Source: Macrotis lagotis (Eukaryota; Chordata; Mammalia; Peramelemorphia; Peramelidae). Taken from it: a DNA stretch of 64,000 nucleotides. Of this stretch, positions 12,101 through 24,100 are shown piece by piece (the first letter of the stretch is position 1; the number at the start of each line of letters is the position of its first letter). The notes under the pieces were generated by a model. The model did no database searches. It saw only the letters and a program-made list of their open reading frames with translations, and was not told the origin of the DNA. The DNA lies in the NCBI RefSeq assembly GCF_037893015.1, contig NC_133660.1:162558937-162622936 (forward strand), read 5' to 3'. The translations under genes and the position numbers were made by a program.

Positions 12101-15100
12101 TGAAGTGGCTAGGTGGCTCAGAGGAGAGTCAGAGTCTAATACGTTAGATTGAAATCTAACTAAGGAATTATTCTAAACATTCTATCACAGCTCTGCTTTA
12201 GATACTTTCTGAGCTATATGGAAAGCAAGCTTGCTCAGATAAAAATGAAAGACAAGAAAAGTTATTTAGGAGCAAAGTTTCATCCTTTGAAGGTTCCTAC
12301 GTGTTGGAAGGCCAAGTTCTGTCAGTGCTTCCTGGCCCTTTCTGGAAGACAGGACTGGCTTTGGAAGGTAGAAAAGGCTAATTACATACAACAGATGCAG
12401 ATGAAGTCCTCTCTATCTTAGTCCAGTCTATGGGGGGACAGGGAAGAGGAGCAGTCATTGCAAGAGAAAACAAGGAAGAGGTCTATAGAGACATGTTCTG
12501 AACCAGAAAGGGACACTGAACTAAAAACAAAACCCAAAGCATGAAAATTGTTTCATGTGACAACCCTGCCCTGGACCCTCTCCTCCTCTCCCTCCAAGGG
12601 CACACACCTCACCAAGCCACCAACACCCAGGTTGGGATTCTTGAGGAATGGTCAAAAGTGGAAATCTGCACTCTTTCTAATGGTAAGGTCCAGCATAATT
12701 CAATGAAGTCCTGAAAAATGCTAGTTTAAATGAGCAGATGTGGAATCTTCTCTCCTTTCAAGGAGGAGAATGAGCTTGACTTATCCTTCCTAAGCCTCCT
12801 CCTTGGTAACAAGGTCTCCTGGCTTGGCAGCCCCAAATTCTTGTTTCTGGGAAAGGTGTGAGAGGGTTGAGCAGATGGGGGCAGAAGCGATTTTCATGGC
12901 TGTGGTTCATTTGGGTTTAGATCAGATGTTTTTCCCCTTCTATGACATCTTCATTTTTAAAAGTTAAGCTGAAGAGGAGATTATTTTGTAATTGTCTTAA
13001 AATAAATAGCCAAAGGGTGATTACTATTTTACCATAACCTTACTGTATAATATATTTTGTTTTTTCCTCCCAGAGTTTTATATCAAGTTTTCTAACATAT
13101 GCTTGTCATAGTCTTTAGACTTTTTGCTGATTATTTTGCGATAGTCTTGAGACTTTTTGCTGATTATTTTGTGACTATGTTTTCTGGAAAGTGATGTTTC
13201 AAAGTAACATTTAAGGACAGGGCAACCTTTTTTCTTCTTTTCAAAAATGGATACTCTCAAAAAAATTTGATACACTCATTGATGTATGGATCCCAGAAGA
13301 TGATCCAGATTGCATCCCTTTACTGCCTTACAAGCTACATACAGAGAGACCAGGGTACTTTACCAGTCTCAAAGTCAAGGAGAGCAAGTTCTAAATCTTG
13401 GTTCCAACAAAAGGAGAAGTCATTTATTCCTCTCAATAACTTTCATTTTTTCCCTCTCTTTTTTTCCTTCTAAACAAGACTTGTAATAATAAAATAATTT
13501 GGCTGTTATTGTTTAGTCATTTTCTGTCATGTATGACTTTTCATGACCCATTTGGGGTTTTCTTAGCAAAGATATTAGAGTGGTTTGCCATTTCTTGTTC
13601 CAGCTCATTTTACAGATGAGGAAACTGAGGTAAACAGGATGAAGTAGAAACAGGATCCCATAGCTAGTATGTATCTGAGGCCATATTTGACCTCAGGTCT
13701 TCATTAATTGCTATAATCATCATCATCATCATCATAATCATAACACTAAGATTTTCAAAGCACTTTATATATGCTCCTACTCACACAAAAAATTTATGAG
13801 CCAGGTGCTGGTCCATTGTCATTTTTTTAATTGTTTTTTGAATTTTACAATTTTTCCTCCAATCTTGCTTCCCTTCCCCCACCCCCACAGAAGGCAGTCT
13901 GATTGATAGTCTTTACATTGTTTACAAAAGTTATTCATTTATTTATTTGGTTTTTGCAAGGCAATGGGATTAAGTGGCTTGCCCAAGGCCATACAGCTAA
14001 GTAATTATTAAGTTTCTGTGGATGGATTTGAACTCAGGTACTCCTGACTCTAGGGTCAGTGCTCTATCCACCGTGCCACCCAGCTGTCCCTGGTCCCTCT
14101 TACAGATGATGAAACCAGAGCTGATCTGTCCAGGGTCTTGTAGCCTATGGGTATCTGAGGCAAGATGCAATCCTACATCTTCCTACTTCCAAATCTAGCA
14201 GAGTGTGCCATCTAGAGCAAATGATAAAACACTTTCTAAGTCACCAGGCTAGGATAAGGATTGATATTTTTACTCTCTCTATAAAGAGCTAACTTGATAT
14301 TATTAAAACAGGATGGATGTTTGGAATCAGGCTGGGGGGGGGGGGTAGTTTACCTTGCACTTGTGAGGCCCCAATTTTTCTGAGCAGTTCCTGAAGCCAC
14401 ACTGGAAATGGTGTTCCTAGGAACAGGGCTTGGATAAGACACAGAAGCAAGAAGCCATTCCACACCACTGAAATGATATAGAAATGGCAAAACCACCTGC
14501 AGAAACAACAGAAACTTAGTATAAGTCAAGGGGGTGTAAACTAGTCAGCCTGAAGGAAGTCTAATGCTTTTTATGACTTCAATTCTTTCAGAAAGCTGTT
14601 GCAAATTTACTCTTAGAATGAGGCCTCTGTGGACTGACTTCCAAAGTTTAACAAGAACATTTAGATGGAGGTTCAACTAGAAACATTTCTTATTTCTCAA
14701 TGACTCCCTAGCCTGGGTTCACATGCCAAAGACAGTCACAAGAAAGGATTTCTACACACTTCAATCCTAAGGTACATGATGATTTCCAAAGATTTGGTAA
14801 TACTGTACCTCAAATAAACCCTCAAAACCCACACCCTTTGTGGCAGATTAACATTATTTTTTTGGGGGGGGTTGCCTTGCAACCGGGGTTAAGTGACTTG
14901 CCCAAGGTCACATAGCTAGGTAATAATTAATAAGTGTCTAAGATCAAATTTGAACTCAGATCCTCCTGTCTCTGGGGCAAGTGCTATATTCACTATGCCA
15001 CTTAGCTGTCTCATTAACATTACTTTTCTTGAGTAGGTATGTGCAACCTGGGGGACCCATTTGTTCTGTAGGTTGGCATGGCATTCATGAATTGGTGCTG

Positions 15101-18100
15101 AATTAGGTAAGAGGCCCTTGAAGGTTTTTTGGATGGGTGATTGGGCCCAGAAGAGATAAAAGTTTGGATACCCCTCAACTAGAGAGATTAAATTATTCTG
15201 CTTGGATAATTAGCTCTAGGTGTTTTACCTGAAGGTAGCTAAGTGTTGCAGAAGTTAAGAGGGCTGGGCCTAGAGTTGGGAGGACTCATCTTCCTTAGTT
15301 CAAATCTAACCTTAGACACTTACTAGCTGTGTGACACTGGGCAAGTCACTTCACCCTATTTGCCTCAGTTTCCTCATCTGTAAAATGAGCTGGAAAAAGA
15401 AATGGCAAATCTTTCCAGTATGTCTGCTGAGAAAACCCCAAATGGGGTCATGAAGAGTCAGAGACAACTGAAAATAACTGAACAGAAATAATGAAATTCC
15501 CAAGAAATACACACATCCTGCCCCCAAGTTCAGTACACTCAGATTTAAGTGACACATAGGGAGCATGGTTTAGAGTATCAGAAAGCTAGTCCTGGAGTCA
15601 GAAAGACCTTAGTTCAAGTCCAGTCTCTGCTGCTTTGTTGTTCAGTCATGTCTGACTCTTCATGATCAGGCCAAGACTGTCTATGGGATTTTCTTGGCAA
15701 AGATGTTGGCATGATTGCCATTTCCTTCTCCAATGGAAAAGACAAATAGGGTGAAATGACTTGCTCAGGGTCACACAACTAGTAAGTGCCTGAGGCTGGA
15801 TCTGAACTCAGGTCTTCCTGACTCCAGGCCAGCTTTCAACCCACTGAATTATCTAGCTGCCTTCCACTCAGATATTTAACTTGCTCAGAAATCCTGGGCA
15901 AGTCTCTAAGACTAGGTAGGATTCAAAGAGGGATTTAGAGGACAGTCAGTACAGATCAGATCCTTACAGATAAGGAAACTGAGGCCCAGAGGGGTTTTAT
16001 GACTTACTCAAAGTTACACATAAATGTCTCAGGCAGAATTTGAACGCAGGTCCTCCTCCTGACACCAAAGCCAGCATTCTGGCACTCTAAGAGGCTATCC
16101 AGGAGTAGACATTTGCAGATCTGCATTGCTAGAAGGAGAGTCCTAACCAGAAACTCCCTAGGTGGATGAAATTCTAATTCTAGTCCCTCTAAAAACACCC
16201 CACAGATAAGAAGTAATCAGCAAACATTCATTAGGAGCTTGTGCTAAGAGTGTGCCAAGCCTTACAAACATAAAGAAAAGTTAGAAACATAAAGCAAAAA
16301 AGGAAAAAGATCATTTCCCAAGAAGTCAATTATTTCAAATTGCCTCCTTTGTAGTCTGGAATAAGAATATTTTATTTTCCCCTTCCCCACCTTCTAACTC
16401 CCCTGGTAGAAATTAAGTGCATGTGTGATATACATATCTACACATACATAGACAAAAACAACTACAATCACACACACACACACACACACACATACACACA
16501 CAAACACAAATGGTTATACTATGCTTATTTCCCTTTGTCCTCTGTTTCTCTGAAGGTGGATAGCATCTTCCTTCATGGGTCCAAAACATTACATTTTTTT
16601 TCTAAATGCATCAGCTCATCATTTCCTCTACCACAGCAACATTCCAATATTATCTAATTATCTAACTATTTTAAATAGTTTGAAATAATATTTATTAATA
16701 TGGGTGACATATGGTGTAGTTTTCCTATTTTTTTGATTAAATCTATTTTGGCTTTAATTTTATCTGAGATCATGATTATTATCCTATTTTTTTACACAAT
16801 AACTTCTACTCCTGATCTTTAATCTATATGTGTTTATTTCTCATTTTTATTGTATTTCCTGAAAGCAACATATTGTTAAACTCAAATTTTTAATGTGTTA
16901 TTTGTTTCCATGTTATGGGTAAATTCATCCAATTCACATTCTGTGGTATAAGATTTTTAAACACAGAATAGTCATTTATGGATCAAGGCAGCCTTATATC
17001 AACATACTGCAGTTGTTCCTAATCTCTACTGCCAACCAGTAGTACCAATAAAAAAAGAATTGATTTTCATCATATTCTCCCAAATTCATTTTTTTGAGGT
17101 AATCAGGGTTAAGTGACTTGTCTAGGGTCACACAGTTAGTAAGTGACTGAGGCAAGATTTGAATTTAGGTTCTTCTGATTTTAGGGCTTTCCACTGCACC
17201 CACCTAGCTGTTCTTCCCAGATACTTTTTTTTTTAATATACACAAATGTGGGGTAGCACCCCATGCTGCCTGCCCCCTTAGATTTCACCCTCTTTCTTCT
17301 TTCCTGTAGCAGATCAGATTTGTTTCAGGAATCCTGGTTCTTCCCATCACCCTCTCCTATGCCCTCTTTTTTTTCACATTCCCATAGGACATTCAAGAAT
17401 GTTATGCACACAATGCAAGTTTTATAAGTGTTGTTAAAATGTCTGAATTAATAGTTTGCCTCAATCAGTAAAGTTCTGGTGTTAGTTAATGCTAAAATAA
17501 TATAATAGTAAGTCCCAAATAGGAGAAAGATGGCTTACAGACCTCTGTGCTGTACTATACATAGAATTTGAAATTCCAAGCTCTACCTTTATTTGTAGAT
17601 TTTTAAAACACCTGAATATAAGAAGGTGCCAGGCTATCTTTATAGCAATGACTTGAGTCAATTGATTTCATTCATATCCTCTTCTGATGTTTCCTGCTTT
17701 TACGACCTTCTGCAAATTGCTCTGCCCCTCTGGGTTTCAATTTCCTTACATGTAAAATGAGGAAGGTTGCCCTAGATGAACTCTGAGGCCCCCTCTAGCT
17801 ATTAAGCAGTTATGGGAGTTCAAAGTTTAAAGAACAAAACAAAAACCACACCCAAAGAAAATCATGGCAGAATCAGCTTTCTAGGTCCTTCAGCACACAT
17901 CTGGAAGGTGGGTGTTTCAAAACCATATGATCAAACTGCTTCATATGCATATATATAAAACTGACTTCTCCAGAAATTACTATAAGGCGATGGTATTTTA
18001 GGAAGTCAAATCTCTGTCTGCTAAAAGGAAATCTGAAAATGTAATGAAGATTTTAACTTATTGGAGCTTAATTTTCAAACTGTTTTGATACTCAGAAGAA

Positions 18101-21100
18101 TAAAACATTCAAAGCAGTCAATGTGCTGCATGAAGTTGGGGGAAAGGTGACTTTCGAACCTGCCAGTAACAATTAATATTAACAGTAAATTTTCTGAGAA
18201 AAAAAGTAACTAGGACAAAGTCTACCAGATACTATGTGGGAAGATGATAACTATCAAAGTCTCTTCTGCCTTAATCCTTATCTCAAAAATATTTAAAGAT
18301 CTCATGTCTCACCCTCTACCTAAATACTCATCTTTTCACGCTAAAGAACCACACACTAGTCTTCCAACTCATCTTCATATGATTTGATCTTTGAATACTG
18401 GGCCTTTTCATGTAGCGTAAGAACTTTACAGGCATTTTCTACAGGTACACTGCCATAGGACCCTGGGCCCTTTCTGCACAAGGAGGCTAGAGGAAGGAAC
18501 AGAGTAAGAAACCTTGTAGAATGGGGAGAAATTTTTTTTTTTTTGATAGGTCACTTCTTTTGTCACTTCTCTGTGAGATGAGAGGAATGGACCTTTGGAT
18601 CTGGAAGGTCCCTTTCCAGATCCAAATCTAGTCCCTTGAATTAAACAATATTACTCTAATTCAGGCAATTGAAATTATTACTTCATGTCAATGCACTCTG
18701 GAGAACACTCAGGATATTACTTTTCTGTCCCAAAGCTGTTACACTGAACCACAATACCATTTGACCTCACATACCACCAGTCAGTAAAGTCATTGATTGC
18801 CTACTATGTGATAAGCAAGCAAGTTTAAGGACAAAAGACAGGTTCTAGGAGCTACAATGGAGGAAATTGCAGTTATTATTCAGCTGTGTCCCACTCTTCA
18901 AGATCCCAAGGACCACAGCACATCTTGCTGTCCGTGGGGTTTTCTCAGCAAAGATACCAGAGGGGTTTACCATTTCCTTCTCTTGTGGATTATGGCAAAC
19001 AAAGTGTTTGAGGTTACATTTGAACTCAGGTCTTTCTGTTTCAGAGACAGAGCTGCCATCCACGAAAAAGAAGGAAGTGTGGGGAGAGGTTGAGTAAAAA
19101 GTTCTGGGATGATGAAATCCAGAAGAAAGTAGTGAGAAAAGCTTACAGACAGCTGCGTTGGGGTCCTTCTTAGGGAGGATCTGGGAAAAGCTACTCTGCT
19201 CTTCTCCCTCCAATCAGAGAGGGAGGGGTTCCAGGGCTAAGGCTACTAAATAGGTAGAAGTTCGGAGCTGATCAAGATCTGGCTATTGTGGGGCATTGCA
19301 GTGACTCAAGAACTAATCATAGGATTGTATGAAGATATATTTAGAGTTGGAAGGAACCTCAAAGATCACTTAGTTCCCTCATTTTACAGATAGGAAAATG
19401 GAAACAAAGAGAAATTAAGTAATTTAGCCAAAGTAAGCAGTGTTTTTTCCACTATAGCATAGATGGTCTTGGTCATTTTTCAGGCTGGTCTAACACTCTG
19501 TGATCTCACTGGGGTTTTCTTGACAAAGTACTTTTCTAGCTCATTTACAGATGAGGAAATTGAGGCACACAGGTGAAGTGAGAATCACAATGATCACACA
19601 GTAAGAGTCTTAAGGTTAGGGGCAGCTAGGTGGCACAGTGGATAGAACACTGGCCCTGAACCCAAGAAGACTTGAGTTCAAAAACTGGTCTCAGACACAT
19701 AATAATTGTGACCTTGGGCAAGTCATTTAACTCCATTGCCTTAAATAAATAAATTTTTAGAAAGAGTCTAAGATTGCATTCAAACTCAGGGCTTCCTGAC
19801 TCTAGCCTGGCACTTTCTCCACTAAGGCATCTAGCTGCCTTACTACCACATTGCCCCCAACAATAAGATGGGTTTCTAGGTGGTTCAGTAGTTAAGAGCA
19901 TTGTCCTAGAATCAGGAAGATCCCAAGTCTGCCTCAGATTCTCACAAGCTGTGTAACCCCAGGCAAGTCACTCTGGCTGCCTTAGTTTTCTCAACTGTAA
20001 AGGTAGAGGGAATAAGAGCCTACCTCTCAGGTTGTTGCAAGAATCAAAGAGGTCTTCTTTTGACTCTTTTAATTGGATTGTGAGCTCCTTGAGCCCAGAG
20101 ACTCAATTTGATCTCTTTTCCTATCTCCAGCACTTGGAACATTATAATAGGTGGTTAATAAATGTTTAATGATTGATTAACTGCTCGCACACGATAGGTG
20201 TTTTATAAATATTTGTTCCTTTCCCTTTCAAGTTCTCCTTCCTGCCAGAAAGAATTGCATTTCATTTATGTTCTCTTGAGATGACAAATGATGGACTCAT
20301 GGAGAGTTATGGAGTTCAACCCTAGTTTTACAGATAAAAAACTGAGGCCTAGTCAGTAGAAGTGACTCATCCATATGGCAGATCAGGCAAGAGACTCTGG
20401 ACCTTTGAGTCCAAATCCTACTTTTTTTTTTTTTTTTGCAAGGCAAATGGGGTTAAGTGCCTTGCTCAAGGCCACACAGCTAGGTTATTATTAAGTGTCT
20501 GAGACCACATTTGAACTCAGGTACTCTTGACTCCAGGGCTGGTGCTCTATCCACTGCCCCCCAAATCCTACTCTTTTCAATAAAATACCTACCTTTCCCT
20601 TTGGTTTTTAATTTTTAAAAATAATTTAGAGGGAATACAATGTAATCCATTGGGGGTTTTCAACATATTCCAACTTCTTTCTCAATAAGAACTATGGTTA
20701 ACACACCTTTCATTGTTTAACTGGATCTGCTCCATTATCTTTACTGACAATGCAAAAAGAAATATATTGTTTAGACTTAGAAAAAACAATAGCTAAGACT
20801 TATTATGGAAGGTTCCGCCCCAAAACTCTGGAGGAAGTCCTCCAGTATTATTTCTTAATTTAGTGGAAAGACAAGAAGTTTCTAGAAGTCCAAAGAGAAC
20901 CAATTGTTAATAATAAGAATGAATAAGGGAAAGTCACAAAGTTCTTGGACAAAAGAATCATTTAACTTATAGGCCTCAGAGTTAGATCACACCATTTCTA
21001 GGATGTCTCAATTTTTTTCTATTAGCCTTATGAGTAGTAACAGTTGTTTCCTGAATCAGGGTAGGATCCAGAGAATCTGGTATGTCAATGAAGGAAAAGT

Positions 21101-24100
21101 TTGGAATTTCATTAGCATGGGACACTCCCTCCCCTGCCCAGAGTTACAACATTATTGTCAAAAGATGATTGTGAAGGTGGGTCTTCTTGGTGTCCAGTTC
21201 ATTTTATCCACTGTGCCATGTCAAATACATATCACCAGAATAAGAGAGAATTCCTAGTTAGGAGATTCTCTGGCATACATAAAGTGTAAACATGCTGGCT
21301 TTTTGATGGGCATGATCACAGAAAGTTAAGATGAATATGCCTGCACTTTATTAGGTCTACATTCTACATTCTCTTTTTCTCATCAGAAAAACTGATATTT
21401 ATCATCTATCTGTCTGTCTATCTGACTATCAGATTTAGAGGTACAAGGGACCTTGGGTGCCATCTGGTCTAATCTCATTTTGTAGATGAGGGCAGGTAAC
21501 TTGCTTAAAGTCATCTAGGTAGTCTTGTAGATGGCAAAACTACAAATAGTCTCAATTACTGTGACAAAGTTCTGGGCTCATTTCACATGCTCCTGTACTG
21601 CTCCTCCACCTGTCAGAACATAGAAATTATTTACTTCTCAAAAGTCAAGTTGTATTTAGCCTTTCTGACATGAAGTTAGAATAGGCTGCTTTGGGATTTT
21701 GCTTTTTTTGGCATCAAAATGATTCCACATTCTTATCTAAATGCCAAATATAAATATATTCTCAGCTGTGCCTCAGCATTCAAATTTTTTAAAAACTGAA
21801 AGCATACACCAAACCATTCCCCTTCAAATCTTGACTTAATGAACTGCTCCTCAGCCCTGATTTAGCTTCCTAGCAAACCGATTTTTATCCTTCAAGAAAA
21901 CCATTAGCTGTTCACACCTCCTATCTTTTGGGATATATTGAAAACTGATAGTGCAAATGGTGACAGTGATATTTTGTGGAAGAGATTGAAGTCCCGTACT
22001 TTCAGAAAAAAACGACCCAAATGTGTTGTCTCTTAACCAGTCCACTCTCGCAGTTAATAGAAGTCAAATCTACTTGATATGGGTTAACTTAGCAATGTGA
22101 TGCCAGACCTGAGAGGGTGTTTAATATGGAAAGTTTGCCCTTTAGATTGAAACAGAACCCATGGCTAAGAAGGTCATGGTGACCAGGGTCTAAATCCTAT
22201 AGGAAAAAAAAAACATTTAATATAATCTTGATGTGGATTGGGGGGATTTTCATCACATGTGGGTTCTCTTTACCTAAATTTTAAGTTACTTCACTTTGTA
22301 CTCCACTGCCCAGGAGTCCTGCTATCGACAGAGAGTCAAGAAGACCTGGCCTCAAATCTGGTCTCAGATCTTACTGTGTGACCCTGGGCAAGTCTCTTAA
22401 TCTCTTTATCTCAGTTTCCTTAGCTGTAAAATCGAATTTATCTGTCAAACCTATAGCATAATATCTTACAAACAAGTACTTAATAAAATGCTAGTCCCCT
22501 CTTCCCTTCCCTATTATTTGCTAGCTTCAGAGACTCCCTGCCCCCCAAGTCTTGTCACTTGCCCAGCCAGTACCATACCCAGCTCCAAAACAGTTTTCAC
22601 ATCAATAATGCCACAGCATCAGGAATAGGTGTGTCAGCTGACTAACTACTGTTGTTATGGAAGAGGACAGGTGATCACAGGGATTTAATTGAGGTAATGC
22701 TGTAAAAAGATATTTTCTTCTCTGTAGGTCCATTGGCCAGATATGGATCAACACAACTGGAGATGGCCTTGAATGCACTGGAAGACCTTGGCCTTTTTAA
22801 TCTAGGTCTTTAACAGGTCTCAGTTTAACCAAGGCAGTTCCATTCAGTGATTAAAGTTAATTAAGAAAGAAATGAAGCATAGTTCAAAATAGTAAATAAA
22901 TCTAGAAGGGGAAGACCTTTAGGATTTCTATTCAAAACAGAAACAATTGCTATTTACATTCACTCTGGACAAAAACAATGACCAAATGAGTTTAGCCTGA
23001 GACCTATAGTTGGAAGGTAGGTCAGACAACATCAACAACTTCCCTTCTATTCATCATCCCTGTAATTACTTTCAACCAAAACATTCTCCTCTGGTCTCCC
23101 TACCTTTGCATCTCTCCCACAGAATGTTTTAATAGAACAGTTTATACAATAACCATCTTAGAAAGGAAACTTGAAAAACAAATTAATCATAACTCACAAT
23201 TTTAGGGAATTTTACAATAGGGAAGAACCAAGCCCATCTCCTTGTTTTATGTCCTTTAGAAAACAATGACATCAGGCAGGTGATGCCATAACACTCAGGT
23301 GGATTAGATTTGAATGAGGGGCTGCTGTGCTTAGTCACCAGTCTCACTTTCTCTTCTAGACTCATCTGGATCCAGGTGTCAGATAAGAATTAGAACAACT
23401 GGGGGGCAGCTAGGTGGTGCAGTGGATAGAGCACTGGCCCTGGAGTCAGGAGTACCTGAGTTCAAATCCAGCTTCAGACTCTTATTAACCTAGCTGTGTG
23501 ACCTTGGGCAAATCACTTCACCCCATTGCCTTGCAAAAACCTTAAAAAAAAGAATTATTACAACTTGTGATGGCCCTGGATGTGGGGCAATCAGGGTTAA
23601 ATGACATTGCTCAAGGTCACACAACTGGTGTCAAGTGTCTGAGGCTGGATTTTGAAAGGGAGGGTGGCTCTATCCACTGTACCACCTAGCTACCCACTAC
23701 CTGAAAGAGATGATGGACTCAAGGAGAGGAAGGAGATAAACATATTTTTTATATATGACTGACATGGGGAAAATTTACTTTTCTTGACTAAATTTGTCAT
23801 CAGTTTTACTTTTCTTTTTCCTCAGTTGGGAGGGCCATTAACTGAAAATATCAAATTTAAAAGTTCCTGGAATGCTAGTACTGTTTCTTCTTTCAAAGCA
23901 CAATACCTACCTGACAACAACAGCTTTTTCATTCACTCATCTAAACACACAGAGACGGGTATGAATAAAGAAGGGCTTTAGGAGACTGAGAATCGAAAAA
24001 GACTTTAAGTATTAATTTGTTGACTCAGAGCTGGATGATGATAATAATAATGATGATATAATGATACGATGCCAAGAGAGATGGGGGAGGGGAGGCTGTT

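Larger units (their letters stand above)
11839..14353 (-). other. SRD5A3: SRD5A3 intron 2
   Basis: A 2.5-kb intron. The half near exon 3 (11840-13080) has no repeat I can name. The half near exon 2 carries a 33-bp tandem repeat, a MAR1-like SINE, an L1 fragment and a WSINE1-like SINE. A G run at 14335-14345 lies just downstream of the exon 2 donor. Confidence 0.8.

Noticed and set aside
18845..19213. 122-residue minus frame and two 76-78-residue plus frames
   Set aside because: They lie over a MAR1-like SINE within SRD5A3 intron 1; no protein similarity.
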